Positions 36,886 through 46,005 of a stretch of 64,000 nt of DNA are shown here, piece by piece. A model generated the notes under the pieces. The model was given only the letters and a program-made list of their open reading frames with translations. It searched no databases and was not told where the DNA came from. Position 1 is the stretch's first letter, and the number at the start of each line of letters is the position of its first letter. The stretch is from CAYUZU01 sp964448675 (GTDB lineage: Bacteria > Planctomycetota > Phycisphaerae > UBA1845 > Fen-1342). Made by a program: the position numbers and the translations under genes. Where the stretch lies: NCBI GenBank assembly GCA_964448675.1, contig CAYUZU010000008.1, forward strand, positions 1-64,000, written 5' to 3'.

Positions 36886-38244
36886 TTATGCAGCTTCGGT
36901 TGGGTCGGTTCGCGTGCCGACTGGCGGCGCTTGGGTGCGGGCCAGTCGCCGGAACATGATGTGACCGGTTACGGCAAGCGCCAGCCCGATGCCGAACGTG
37001 CCGTAGCCCAGCACGTTGCTGCAGGCCAGACCCGCGAACGGCATCACCAGCGCCCGCAGCCCGGTCAGCCCCACGTGGATCCCCATGTAGAGCTCGGTCT
37101 GGTGTGGGCGCGCGAAATGCAGGTGGCCGATGAACCACGCGATCACGCCGCCGCTGCGGCCCAGCCCGTTGGCGATCCGCGACAAGCCGATAATCGCCAC
37201 CCCCAGCGGCAGCCAATCGAGTCCGAACAGCCCGACCACCAGCATGCCGGTCGTGACGCCCACGTACGACAGGCACCAGGCAGCGCTGTTGTAGACCCGG
37301 AATCGCAGCACCCCGATGCGGTCAAACAGCGGCGCCCAGAACTGAATCGAGAGCAGCATCACGACCACCGGAATCAGCGTGATCAGCGCAGCCGACTCGA
37401 AGTAGCGGAAATCAAACCGCTTCGTCAGGAAGTTGATCAGCAGCGGTTCGGTGACGAAGTTGGCCGAGCCCAGCAGGAACTGGGCCAGCATGTACCGCGC
37501 AAACAGCGTATCACTGCGCAGGATGCCCGCCGCCTCGACCAGCCCGTGCCCGATGCGACGCAGGCGATGTCTGGGGAAGCCTGCGTCCGCCGCCCGTTGC
37601 TGGTGAAACTGCCGCAGTTCGGCCGGCTCGCCGCGCACCCGCACCCGCCGCATCGGCCACAGTGAAACCACGCCGATCAACGACACGGCGGGGTAGACGA
37701 TCTGATACGTCCAGGCCGCGAACTGGAAAAGACCACTCAGCGCCGCCGTCGTCACGGCCGTCAGCAGCCGCTGCACGGTCTGCAGCCGGCCGGCGATGCG
37801 GGCCCGGTGCGTCGCGGGATAATTGGCTCGCCACATCGTCGTGCGCAGCGTGATCAACCCGGAATTGAACAGCGCGATGAAGCCCACCTGTACCGCGAAC
37901 AGCCAGGCGCCGTAGGGCGGCTCCATCGGCGTAAGCCCGATCGATGCGACCCCCGCCAGGCCGATCAGGGCCAGGGTGATGAACGTCCGCCGCCGGGCGC
38001 GGCCGCGGAGTGTGATTCCCCAGAACACGTTGAGCACGTTCATCAGGAAGGGGAGGGCCCAGACCAGGGTCGTCACCTCGGGCGACGCCTTGAAGGTCAG
38101 GGACGCCACGATGCCGGCCACGCCCCCCTCGAATGTGCCCGCCACCATGCCCCACAGGAGCATCTGCCGCAGCTCGGCGGCATAATTCGGCCGCGTCATG
38201 AGCGGCAGGTCATCGAGGCGTAGAAAATCGAACAGGCGTCGCAT
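36886..38244 (-). CDS. MFS-like multipass transporter
   Basis: A 452-residue polytopic membrane protein with about 11-12 predicted TM helices and a basic central loop (about residues 205-235: MRRVRVRGEPAELRQFHQQ), the architecture of major-facilitator transporters. LRGRARRRTFI after TM2-3 resembles the cytoplasmic loop 2-3 motif. Substrate cannot be inferred. AAGGAG with 5-base spacing fixes the ATG at 38244. Divergent from tatA. Confidence 0.72.
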   Translation of the reverse strand: MRRLFDFLRLDDLPLMTRPNYAAELRQMLLWGMVAGTFEGGVAGIVASLTFKASPEVTTLVWALPFLMNVLNVFWGITLRGRARRRTFITLALIGLAGVASIGLTPMEPPYGAWLFAVQVGFIALFNSGLITLRTTMWRANYPATHRARIAGRLQTVQRLLTAVTTAALSGLFQFAAWTYQIVYPAVSLIGVVSLWPMRRVRVRGEPAELRQFHQQRAADAGFPRHRLRRIGHGLVEAAGILRSDTLFARYMLAQFLLGSANFVTEPLLINFLTKRFDFRYFESAALITLIPVVVMLLSIQFWAPLFDRIGVLRFRVYNSAAWCLSYVGVTTGMLVVGLFGLDWLPLGVAIIGLSRIANGLGRSGGVIAWFIGHLHFARPHQTELYMGIHVGLTGLRALVMPFAGLACSNVLGYGTFGIGLALAVTGHIMFRRLARTQAPPVGTRTDPTEAA

Positions 38245-38328
38245 CGGGCTCCTTCGGAATCCCGCATGATAGCAGGCGGCGGGGGTCCGCGGCGCCGGCC
38301 GCGACGCGGTTTCGCCCGGGTTTGTATT

Positions 38329-38357
38329 TTGACAGGGGCGGCAGGGCGATTGATAAT
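38329..38357 (+). promoter_or_regulatory. Strong sigma70 promoter for tatA
   Basis: TTGACA and GATAAT separated by exactly 17 bases (11 of 12 consensus bases) lie about 120 bases upstream of the tatA ATG. It is the best promoter match in the window. Confidence 0.75.
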
Positions 38358-38475
38358 AACGGCTGCGCGTGGCTGAGCCGGGAAGCGCCGGCCCCGGGGT
38401 CCCCCTGGGGCTGCCCGTCCATGCGCCAGGCCGGTCGACCGCGCGCGGTCGGCGCAGCAGGAAGGATCTGACCGT

Positions 38476-38748
38476 ATGGGTTTTGGCAGTCCGATGCACT
38501 GGTTGGTGATCGGGATTGTGGCGTTGCTGCTGTTCGGCAATCGCCTGCCCGAGGTCGCGCGTTCGCTGGGGCGCGCCTGGAATGAATTCAAGCGTGGCCT
38601 GAACGACGTTACTGATGAACTCAATCGAGAACCGGATGAGCGGCGCAAGCTCGATTCGCCGGACGACGAAGACGACGAGGCGATGGCCCGCCGCGATGCG
38701 AAGCAGGATCAGCACGACGAAGAGCAGTCGCGCGATTCGGAGAAGTGA
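38476..38748 (+). CDS. tatA: Twin-arginine translocase TatA/E component
   Basis: A 90-residue TatA-family protein. One TM helix (WLVIGIVALLLFG) is followed by the FGxxxLPE hinge (FGNRLPEVARSLGRAWNEFK), an amphipathic helix and a highly charged DE/KR tail. It forms the oligomeric channel for folded Tat substrates such as the Tat lipoprotein at 3331. AAGGA lies nine bases before ATG. tatC is not in the window. The next gene, 100 bases downstream on the same strand, begins the membrane-protein operon. Confidence 0.92.
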   Translation: MGFGSPMHWLVIGIVALLLFGNRLPEVARSLGRAWNEFKRGLNDVTDELNREPDERRKLDSPDDEDDEAMARRDAKQDQHDEEQSRDSEK

Positions 38749-38848
38749 CGACCGGCCGGCTGGCTGGTCCCGCCGCTGGGGGCGCGGCCCGCGCCGCAAG
38801 CGGCCCCCTGAGTTTTGCCAGCACACCCGCGCGGAGATTTGACAGCAA

Positions 38849-39883
38849 GTGCCATTGGGACGGATTTCGCTGTTCGGACGCAGAAGCGTTTCAGCCGGTG
38901 TTCGGCTCGCACTGACGAGCGCCGTGCTGGCGACGCTGACGTCCGGCTGGCCGGCGGCAGCCCAACCACCCGCCGACGCGCCCACCGCGGTTGCGCCCGC
39001 CGCTGCCAAAATGGCGTCCGCCGACGGTGAACGGTCCGCCACCCCCACCGACGAGGAAGTCGCAGCCGCCCGCCAGGCCGCGGCACGGGAGTCGGCCCTG
39101 CAGGCGTCCTTGCGCTTCATCATCCGCCGGGCCGCCGTGGCGGCGATCATCATCGCAGTACTGCTCGGCATCTACTTCGCCTCGCGCGGCTGGGTCCTGC
39201 CGATTCGTGACATTCCGGGGCTGATCGCATTCGACGAAGCCGTCGCCCGCGCGACGGAGATGGGGCGGCCGACGCTGTTCACCACGGGCGGCGCCTGCGA
39301 CCTGAAGCGCGTGCAGCTGTTCGCGTCGATGCCGGTGCTGCGGCGGGTGGCGGAGATGAGTGGCGAGCTCGATAACCGCCTGATCGTGCCGTGCTGCTAC
39401 GCCGAGACCATGTCGGTTCACATCAACGCGATCAAGGACGGCTACGCCCAGGTCGGCGCGATCGACCAGTTCCACGCCGACAACGTGCGGTTCTTCCCCG
39501 GCGGCCAGTTCTTCTTCGCGATGGCGTCGATGGGGTGGATGCTGCAGGAGCGGCCGGCGGCGTGCTTCTACTTCGGCTACTGGGAAGCCGATTCGCTGCT
39601 GTTCGCCGAGACGGGCCAGACGGTCAACGCGATGCAGATCGCCGGCACCGACCAGCTCTACCAGATTCCGTTCTTCATCGCGTCGTGCGACTACACGATC
39701 ATCGGCGAGGAGTTCTGGGCCTCGTCCGCCAAGCTCAGCGGTGATCCGCACCTGCTGGGCAGCCTCGGGGCGCAGGACCTGTTCAAGATCGGCATGCTGG
39801 GGCTCATCGTTTTCGGCGCCTTGTTGTGCAACGTGCCCCAGATCAACCGCGCGGTGGATCTTCTGCGCGAGACCATGAAGTAG
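38849..39883 (+). CDS. Membrane protein A of a three-gene membrane operon (DUF6754-like)
   Basis: A 344-residue protein. Signal-like N-terminus (LALTSAVLATLTSGWPAAA), then an Ala/Pro-rich linker, a TM helix (AAVAAIIIAVLLGIYFASRGW), a conserved soluble part, and a C-terminal TM (FKIGMLGLIVFGALLCNVP). The soluble part (LIAFDEAVARATEMGRPTLFTTGG, NRLIVPCCYAETMSVH, ADNVRFFPGGQFFFA, ASCDYTIIGEEFWASSAKLS) resembles the uncharacterised DUF6754-type family, from memory. GTG start with GGAG upstream at long spacing. Cotranscribed with the two following membrane genes (10- and 3-base gaps). Confidence 0.65.
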   Translation: MPLGRISLFGRRSVSAGVRLALTSAVLATLTSGWPAAAQPPADAPTAVAPAAAKMASADGERSATPTDEEVAAARQAAARESALQASLRFIIRRAAVAAIIIAVLLGIYFASRGWVLPIRDIPGLIAFDEAVARATEMGRPTLFTTGGACDLKRVQLFASMPVLRRVAEMSGELDNRLIVPCCYAETMSVHINAIKDGYAQVGAIDQFHADNVRFFPGGQFFFAMASMGWMLQERPAACFYFGYWEADSLLFAETGQTVNAMQIAGTDQLYQIPFFIASCDYTIIGEEFWASSAKLSGDPHLLGSLGAQDLFKIGMLGLIVFGALLCNVPQINRAVDLLRETMK

Positions 39884-39893
39884 GTTCGCATTC

Positions 39894-40769
39894 ATGCAGC
39901 AACGGTTGATATGGCTGGCGATCGTTCTCGGCGCGATCTTCTACATCTTCGCGTTTGCCGTCGGCGAGCAGACGGCAACCGGCCGCACGCTGCATCTCAG
40001 TTTCATTCGCGTCAACCTGACCGATGCGTTCAACATCGTCGTGACCATGGCCCTCGGTTTGGGCGTGGTCAACCTCTTCTACGTGCACGGCGGCAACGTC
40101 TTCAAGCGGCGGCAGGGCTGGGCGATGTCGCTCATGGTCTTCGTCGTGTTCTTCACGGTGCTGGGCGCGCTGGTCTGGGAAGACCGCATCGAGGAGCGTG
40201 ACAAGGCCGTCCAGGCCCGCACCGAGCAGGCCATCGCGGCGTATCGCGAGGCCGCGGCGGTCGAGGACCCGGTCGAGCGGGACGAGGCGTTCCGCGCCCT
40301 GTCGCCGGACGAGCTGGCCCTGGCGCGCGAGTACTACGAATACCAGGCGACCTTCCAGTTCCGCCCGCGGACGTTCTTCCTCGACGCGTTCATCAGCCCG
40401 CTGGCCGCGACCGTCATGGCGCTGCTGGGCTTCTACATCACGTTCGCCGCCTATCGCGCCTTCCGCATCCGCTCGCTCGAGGCGACCGTCATGATGCTGT
40501 CGGCATCGCTTATGGTCGTCGGCTCCGACCCCGTCGGCGGCTGGCTCAGCGTACTGCTGCACCGGCCCTTCGGCATTACCGGCGAGGACCAGTTGCTGAC
40601 CTCGTGGTTCTGGCTGCCCGCCTGGGCCGACTTCGACAACCGCGTGCTGATGTCGGGCATGCAGCGCGGTCTCTGGATCGGTATCTCGATCGCGATCATC
40701 GCCGCCAGCCTGCGCATGCTGCTGGGGCTCGAGCGCGGCGTGATTGAAGTCCGTTCGGCACAGGAGTAA
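39894..40769 (+). CDS. Membrane protein B of the three-gene membrane operon
   Basis: A 291-residue integral membrane protein with about six TM helices: N-terminal LIWLAIVLGAIFYIFAFAVG, then a pair around residues 45-100. A charged amphipathic segment (about 103-160, RDKAVQARTEQAIAAYREAAAVEDP) is followed by three more helices to the end. No known family is recognised. It starts ten bases after gene A and ends three bases before gene C, so it almost certainly belongs to one transcript and one complex. Confidence 0.65.
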   Translation: MQQRLIWLAIVLGAIFYIFAFAVGEQTATGRTLHLSFIRVNLTDAFNIVVTMALGLGVVNLFYVHGGNVFKRRQGWAMSLMVFVVFFTVLGALVWEDRIEERDKAVQARTEQAIAAYREAAAVEDPVERDEAFRALSPDELALAREYYEYQATFQFRPRTFFLDAFISPLAATVMALLGFYITFAAYRAFRIRSLEATVMMLSASLMVVGSDPVGGWLSVLLHRPFGITGEDQLLTSWFWLPAWADFDNRVLMSGMQRGLWIGISIAIIAASLRMLLGLERGVIEVRSAQE

Positions 40770-40772
40770 TCG

Positions 40773-42728
40773 GTGTATCGGCTCGCGCAGAAACTGGCCA
40801 TGCTCGACCGCCGCTGGGTCTACCTGGCGATCGTGGTCGTGCTGAGCGTGCCGTTCCTCGTGCGCTACGAGCTGCCGATCTATCCCGAGACCTACACCCG
40901 CCGCTTCTACGACACCGTCGAGCGCATCGCCCAGGACCCCGCGCAACGAGACAAGATCTTCCTCGTGCTGCACAACTGGGGGCCGGGCACCTCCGGCGAG
41001 AACGAGCCGCAGTTCAAGGTCATCATGCGGCACCTGCTGCGGCCCCGCTGGGACGAGGAGAAGCAGGAGTGGTACAAGCTCAAGTTCGTCTTCGTCTGCT
41101 CGATCGTCGACCCGGTTTTCCACGACACCGCGATGCTCGCCTTCGAGGAAGCCAAGGCCGCCGAGCGGCGCCGGGCGCGGCGGCTTGGCCAGCCCACGCC
41201 GGAGTGGATCTACGGCGTGGACTATCTCGACTTCGGCTTCAAGAACGCGCCGGTGTTCGCGCCATTCGCGCGCAGCGTGGTTGTCAACCCGCGCGAGTTC
41301 TTCCAAATCGACTACGTCAACAAGCGCCCGCTGACCGAGGACAGCAGCTACCCGCTGCTCGAGCAGTACCAGTCGATCGACGACGTGGCCGCGGTCATCA
41401 CCATCTCGGCCGCGGACGAGGCCCGCGACATCGCCGGTCTGGTCAAGAGCCAGTACCAGGACCTGCTGGTCGCGCCGGCCACGCTCGGCATCGTCGCGAC
41501 CGAGATGTACCCCTACGTCAAGTCGAACCAGCTCTTCGGGCTGATCAACTCGGCCCGCGGAGCCAGCGAGTATCGCCGCCTGCTCGATCCCGAGACGCCC
41601 AACACCACGCCGCTGGACAACGCCATGAGCGCCGGCAAGATGCTGCTGCTGGTGCTGGTTGTGCTGGGCAACGTGGCCTTCGTCGTCATGCGGCGCGGCC
41701 AGCGGCGCGGGGCGATTCCCCGCATCGCCCGCAGCAGCACCCAGATCATGCCGCCGCTGCCCGCGTGGCTGATGTGGTCGCTGTTCGGCTTGTTCATCTT
41801 CACGTTCGGTGGCAGCGTCATCTACGAATACGTGCGGTTCCAGCAGACCGGCGGCCCGGTGCGCGCCCGGCAGGCCGAGGCGAGTGCGGTGGCCGATGGG
41901 GCCGGCGCGGATTGGGAGCGTGCGACGCTCGACGAGATCACGGCCGAAGCCCGTGGCCAGGCCGACGACCGGCTCGCGGCCGAGGTCGCGGACCTCGCGG
42001 CCCGGGCGGAATTCAGGCGGCTGATCGTCGCGCGCGTGGTGGACTTCTGCGCGGTGTTCTGCACACTGGGCGTGTTCGCCTTTCTGCTGGGCGACAATCG
42101 CTTCTACCGTTTCACCGAGGCGATCATCGTCGGCGGGTCGATGGCCTACATGCTGATCGCCTTCGACAAGCTCATCTTCGAGCAGTACTTCGCCAACATC
42201 CTCGCCGGCGTGCGCGGCGCCGCCCCCTGGACCAACATCCTCTGGGTCGCGCTGCTGGTACCGAGCGCCCTGTGGTACTTCACCTACTCCAAGCGCTATC
42301 GCTGGCTCAACCAGCTCATCGTCGCCTTCGCCATGGGCATGGCCATCGGCCCGGAATTCGAGAAGCAGATCAACCTTGTCGTACCGCAGATCCTCGACTC
42401 GATCCGCCCGCTCTGGCCCTGGGCGCCGTTCCAGACCGAGATCGAGGGCGAGCTCGTCACCTACACCGCGCCGATGGTCCGCATCGAGCATTTCTTCTTC
42501 CTGGTGATGCTCGTGCTGTCGCTGATCTACTTCATCTTCTCGTTCCGCCCCAGGTCGCGGGCGGGCGCGGGCGTGCTCACCGCCGGCCGCCTGGCCATGA
42601 TGATCGGCTTCGGCGCCAGCTTCGGGAACACCGTCAACACCCGGCTGTCGTGGCTCGCCCCGCGGATCGGCCTGTTATGGGAAGACTGGATCGAGAAGCT
42701 GCTGGAGATCGACCTGCCGCTCGGCTAG
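40773..42728 (+). CDS. Membrane protein C of the three-gene membrane operon
   Basis: A 651-residue protein. One N-terminal TM (WVYLAIVVVLSVPFLVRYEL), then an extracytoplasmic globular domain of about 230 residues with KIFLVLHNWGPGTSGENEPQF, FVFVCSIVDPVFHD, YGVDYLDFGFKNAPVFAPFA and AAVITISAADEARDIAG. About six to eight TM helices follow in the C-terminal half. The globular part resembles the N-terminal domain of gene A in general strand/helix order but has no recognised family. GTG start with AGGAG at seven-base spacing. It is the last gene of the operon. Confidence 0.65.
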   Translation: MYRLAQKLAMLDRRWVYLAIVVVLSVPFLVRYELPIYPETYTRRFYDTVERIAQDPAQRDKIFLVLHNWGPGTSGENEPQFKVIMRHLLRPRWDEEKQEWYKLKFVFVCSIVDPVFHDTAMLAFEEAKAAERRRARRLGQPTPEWIYGVDYLDFGFKNAPVFAPFARSVVVNPREFFQIDYVNKRPLTEDSSYPLLEQYQSIDDVAAVITISAADEARDIAGLVKSQYQDLLVAPATLGIVATEMYPYVKSNQLFGLINSARGASEYRRLLDPETPNTTPLDNAMSAGKMLLLVLVVLGNVAFVVMRRGQRRGAIPRIARSSTQIMPPLPAWLMWSLFGLFIFTFGGSVIYEYVRFQQTGGPVRARQAEASAVADGAGADWERATLDEITAEARGQADDRLAAEVADLAARAEFRRLIVARVVDFCAVFCTLGVFAFLLGDNRFYRFTEAIIVGGSMAYMLIAFDKLIFEQYFANILAGVRGAAPWTNILWVALLVPSALWYFTYSKRYRWLNQLIVAFAMGMAIGPEFEKQINLVVPQILDSIRPLWPWAPFQTEIEGELVTYTAPMVRIEHFFFLVMLVLSLIYFIFSFRPRSRAGAGVLTAGRLAMMIGFGASFGNTVNTRLSWLAPRIGLLWEDWIEKLLEIDLPLG

Positions 42729-42899
42729 CGGGCGATATCGGTCCTTCTTGTCTGATAAGGCCATTGCGCATATTGCCTGCCGGCTTGTCCGCCAGCTAAC
42801 CAACCCGCCCCCGCCCGTTGCCCGATATACGACGCAGGAAGTAGCCGTCAGGGGGACGGAGTGTATTGTGCCGGCGCCGGTCGTCGGCGGGAGTCGACC

Positions 42900-43502
42900 G
42901 TGAGCCATCCAGGAGCCAGCCTCGAATTGCGGCAGCTACGCCGCGCCGAACTGATCCTGGGGCAGCGACTGCCGTCGCACGTCTACGACCGCAACGGCCG
43001 GATCCTGATTCGCCGCGGCCTGATCCTCAAGCCCGAGCACCTGGCCCTCATCGACGAGCGCGACGACTGGGATGTCTTCACCGACCCGTCCTGGCCCGAC
43101 GCGGCCGCCCGCAGCGACGAAAGCTGGGCCCCACCCGACGAGCTCATGCAGATGCTCAAGCGGCGCATGCGGATGCGGCGCGACCGCGGCAACTTCCGGC
43201 GGCAGCCGCGCTACCTGTGCCGGGTCCGCGTGACCGTACTGCTGCAGGAGAAGTGGAAGAGCGGCATCCAGTGGCGCGAACTGAAGGTCACGACCTGTGA
43301 CGTCGGGCCGGGCGGGTTCTCGTTCGTGTGCGACCGCTACGTGCACCTGGGCACGATCGTCTTCCCGCGGTTCGAGTCGCTGCCGAACCGGCCGGTCATG
43401 AAGGGCATCGTGCGCAACTGCACCTACGTCGAAGGACGTGACCATCGCGTCGGCGTGCAGTTCCTCAAGCTGCAGGCGGGGGAGCTGCCCCGCCGCATCT
43501 GA
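42900..43502 (+). CDS. PilZ-like domain protein
   Basis: A 200-residue protein. The C-terminal half (about residues 95-195) carries FRRQPRYLCRVRV and TTCDVGPGGFSFVCD, matching the RxxxR and (D/N)xSxxG blocks of PilZ domains, with Gly replacing Ser in the second motif. PilZ domains bind cyclic di-GMP and regulate motility, exopolysaccharide or secretion; the substitution may weaken binding. GTG at 42900 is preceded by GGGAG; an upstream GTG at 42861 is possible. Confidence 0.6.
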   Translation: MSHPGASLELRQLRRAELILGQRLPSHVYDRNGRILIRRGLILKPEHLALIDERDDWDVFTDPSWPDAAARSDESWAPPDELMQMLKRRMRMRRDRGNFRRQPRYLCRVRVTVLLQEKWKSGIQWRELKVTTCDVGPGGFSFVCDRYVHLGTIVFPRFESLPNRPVMKGIVRNCTYVEGRDHRVGVQFLKLQAGELPRRI

Positions 43503-43517
43503 TCCCGCCCGCGCGCC

Positions 43518-43886
43518 TCAGCCGCCCGCATCCCGATGCTTGCGGCGCAACCGCTTGATCCTTCGCGCCCGCCGACGGATGTCGCGCAGGCGGCGCTGCT
43601 GCGCGTCCTGCTCGTCGCGCCGCGCCTGCTCGAGCTGCTCGACCCGCTGGATCAGCCGCTCGACGTTGTCCACCTTGTGCATGAACGCCGCGAGCTCGTT
43701 GGTGTTGAGCGTGACCAGCGGCGCCAGCAGCGGGCCGAAAGCCAGCACCGCATGGGCGCCGACACCCGACACGGGCTTGTGCGCCTCCAGCAGGAACACC
43801 GCGACGGCTCCGAACCCGCGGTCCACCAGCCGGCGGGCCCAGGTCTCGACCAACTCATCGCGGCGTGCGTCATCCAGTTCGAACAC
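43518..43886 (-). CDS. Small protein with hydrophobic middle and basic coiled-coil tail
   Basis: A 122-residue protein of unknown function. An acidic N-terminus (FELDDARRDELVETWARRLV) precedes a hydrophobic segment (AHAVLAFGPLLAPLVTL). A C-terminal charged helix (NVERLIQRVEQLEQARRDEQ, then an Arg/Lys-rich end) predicts a coiled coil. GTG start. It follows the cytidylate kinase-like gene by 54 bases on the same strand. No family recognised. Confidence 0.55.
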   Translation of the reverse strand: MFELDDARRDELVETWARRLVDRGFGAVAVFLLEAHKPVSGVGAHAVLAFGPLLAPLVTLNTNELAAFMHKVDNVERLIQRVEQLEQARRDEQDAQQRRLRDIRRRARRIKRLRRKHRDAGG

Positions 43887-43940
43887 GGCTTGCTGCTGCC
43901 CGGCCTCTCGCTTGCGTGCGTCCCCCGCGCGTGCCGGCCC

Positions 43941-44651
43941 TCAGGTCTTCAATCCGCGCATCCGCAGCGCGCTGTGAATCAGCTCGACCGCCTGGTCCAC
44001 CGTGAAGGCATCCATGTTGACCATCAGGTCGAACCGCTCCATCGCGTTGGCGGACTTGCCGTAGCGGTTGCGGCGAAACTCGGCCCGCTCGCGGTCGATC
44101 CGCTCGACCTCCGCCCGGGCCAGCGCCGGCGTTACGTTCAGCCGCCCGGCCAGCTCTTCCCCGCGGCGCTCTTCACTCGCCGTGATCCGCACCCGCAAGC
44201 CGCGCGACGCCGGCAGAATGAGGTCGGCCGCCCGGCCCAGGAACACGGCCGGTCCGCGACGCGCCAGCGCCAGCATGGTCTCGGACAGGCGGTGGTAGTA
44301 GTCCTCCTTGCGGAACTCGCCCTGGATCAGCCAGCGCAGCGAGGACTCCAGCCAGGTCGTGTCGCGCTCGTCCATCTGCTCGTACAGGCGGGCGCGAATC
44401 TGGTCGTCGCCGGCCATCGCCTGCAGGATCTCCCGGTCGAACACCGGCCAGTTGAGCTTTTCCCCCAGGGCCGCCGCCACGGCACCCCCGCCCGACCCGA
44501 CCGAGCGCGAGATCGCGACGAAGTCCATCACGTCAGCGTCTTCGGCCTCGGGCTGGACCTCGAGGCGCTGGGCCCGGGCCAGCTCCCAGTTCCGCATCTG
44601 CCGTTCCACGATTTTGGCCAGATCCGACCGGCCGCCCGGCGCGCTTGCCAT
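43941..44651 (-). CDS. Cytidylate kinase-like family protein
   Basis: A 236-residue P-loop kinase-like protein. The nucleotide-binding loop is AISRSVGSGGGAVAAALG, the ISR(x)xGSGG pattern of the cytidylate kinase-2-like family. LID/Arg-rich region RITASEERRGEELAGRLNV and SANAMERFDLMVNMDAFTVDQAVELI at the C-terminus match the same family. True CMP kinase activity is uncertain because these proteins commonly exist beside a normal cmk. GGAGGTGAT gives a strong ribosome binding site. Confidence 0.8.
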   Translation of the reverse strand: MASAPGGRSDLAKIVERQMRNWELARAQRLEVQPEAEDADVMDFVAISRSVGSGGGAVAAALGEKLNWPVFDREILQAMAGDDQIRARLYEQMDERDTTWLESSLRWLIQGEFRKEDYYHRLSETMLALARRGPAVFLGRAADLILPASRGLRVRITASEERRGEELAGRLNVTPALARAEVERIDRERAEFRRNRYGKSANAMERFDLMVNMDAFTVDQAVELIHSALRMRGLKT

Positions 44652-44720
44652 AGATCACCTCCCGTGCTCGATTATACCCGCATCGTCCCCCATGCTAACA
44701 GCTGCGCTCGTCGCGGGGAA

Positions 44721-45809
44721 TCAGTCGTAGGTGCATTCGCGGGCTGCCGCGGCATAAGCCGCGAGATTCTCGGGCGGTGTCTCGAAGAAATGGTCGCTCG
44801 GCGACATGATGTAGCCGCCGCCCGGGCCCAACTCGGCGAACAGGCGGAAGACCTCGGCCCGCACCTCGTCACGCGTGCCGCAGTCGAGGACCTCACGCTG
44901 GTTGAGTCCCCCGATCAGGCACACCTTGTCGCCGATGCGCTGTTTGATTTCTGTCGGACGGGCGTCACCGCCCATGCCCGGGGGTGTCAGCGTCTCGCTC
45001 GCGTCGCAGCCGTTGGCCACGATGTCGCCGAGGATCGGCATCATCCCGCCGCACGTGTGATACACCACCGGCAGCCCGATCGCGTGCAGGGCGTCATGCT
45101 GCGCCCGGTCGTACGGCAGGCAGAACGTGCGGTGCATTTCCGGCGACACGCAAGTGCTCGAGCCCGCCCCGCCGCCGGTCTCGATCAGGTCGAACGCCGT
45201 CCCGGCCAGGGATTCCTCGATGAAGCGCAGCTTCTTCTCGTTGAGTACGCGGAGCAGGTGGTGGACCCAATCAGGCGTCCGCTTGGCGGCCAGGATGAGG
45301 TTGGTCAGGCCGTACAGCTCGCAGGCGTCCTGCCAGCAGCCCCCCTGGATGCCGAAGACAAAGCCACGCAGGATGCCGGCGTCGCCGACGCGCTCCCGTT
45401 CCCGGGCGACGGCCGGCTTGTCGAGCACCGGCACCGGCATGTAGCGTTCGATCAGGTCCACGTCTTCGGGCCGTTTTATGAGGTGCTCGGTCAGCCAGGC
45501 CGTGTGCGGGCGATGTTCCCACGTATCGCTGAGGGTGCCGCCGCGCGTGTGATAGAACCGCTGCCGCACGCGGTGGCCGGCGTCGTTGGTGTGCTCGCGC
45601 GTCTCGATGCGCCAAGCCGGGCTGTCCGGCTCGCGCAGCGGCATATAGGCGATGGCGGCGTCGAGCCCGAAATGCTGGAACGCCGCCAGGGCGTCCATGC
45701 CGCCCAGGTACGTCTCGAGATGATAGGGCTGCCACTGGTGGACGGAGGCGGGGACCCGGTCTGGCTTCTCCCGCCGCAAGGCCAGCAGCATCCGTTCGCG
45801 TGGGGTCAT
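44721..45809 (-). CDS. Uroporphyrinogen decarboxylase-family (URO-D) protein
   Basis: A 362-residue URO-D-fold protein (MTPRERMLLALRREKPDRVPAS start). It has the LPVVYHTCGGMMPIL and LIGGLNQREVLDCGTRDEV blocks and the end GGGYIMSPSDHFFETPPEN. The divergence from HemE, with His/Cys in YHTCGG, resembles the MtaA/CmuA-type corrinoid methyltransferase group rather than heme synthesis. Substrate unknown. It lies downstream of the DHOD-like and PFOR genes, separated by 196 bases. Confidence 0.78.
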   Translation of the reverse strand: MTPRERMLLALRREKPDRVPASVHQWQPYHLETYLGGMDALAAFQHFGLDAAIAYMPLREPDSPAWRIETREHTNDAGHRVRQRFYHTRGGTLSDTWEHRPHTAWLTEHLIKRPEDVDLIERYMPVPVLDKPAVARERERVGDAGILRGFVFGIQGGCWQDACELYGLTNLILAAKRTPDWVHHLLRVLNEKKLRFIEESLAGTAFDLIETGGGAGSSTCVSPEMHRTFCLPYDRAQHDALHAIGLPVVYHTCGGMMPILGDIVANGCDASETLTPPGMGGDARPTEIKQRIGDKVCLIGGLNQREVLDCGTRDEVRAEVFRLFAELGPGGGYIMSPSDHFFETPPENLAAYAAAARECTYD

Positions 45810-46005
45810 GTGGATGACGTCATCGACTGAAGAACGCAGAACGCAAAGAGGCGGTCCGCGCAATAGCGTTGTCGGGTGCAGGCCAGAGCGTCCGCCGTGC
45901 AGGTCTTCGCCGGCCACCGCGGCCGGGCGACCTGAAAGCCCGGCGAGATCCAGCGGGTGAAAGCTGCCTTACGTACTTCCTTCTCGGTTCTGCTCCCGGA
46001 ATCCG

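Noticed and set aside
39843..42491. Minus-strand frame of 882 codons
   Set aside because: Antisense to the three membrane-protein genes, with no recognisable domain.
45816..45823. TGACGTCA palindrome ahead of the URO-D-family gene
   Set aside because: It is 8 bp long, lies at the start of the leader, and the CRE sequence has no bacterial meaning; probably chance.
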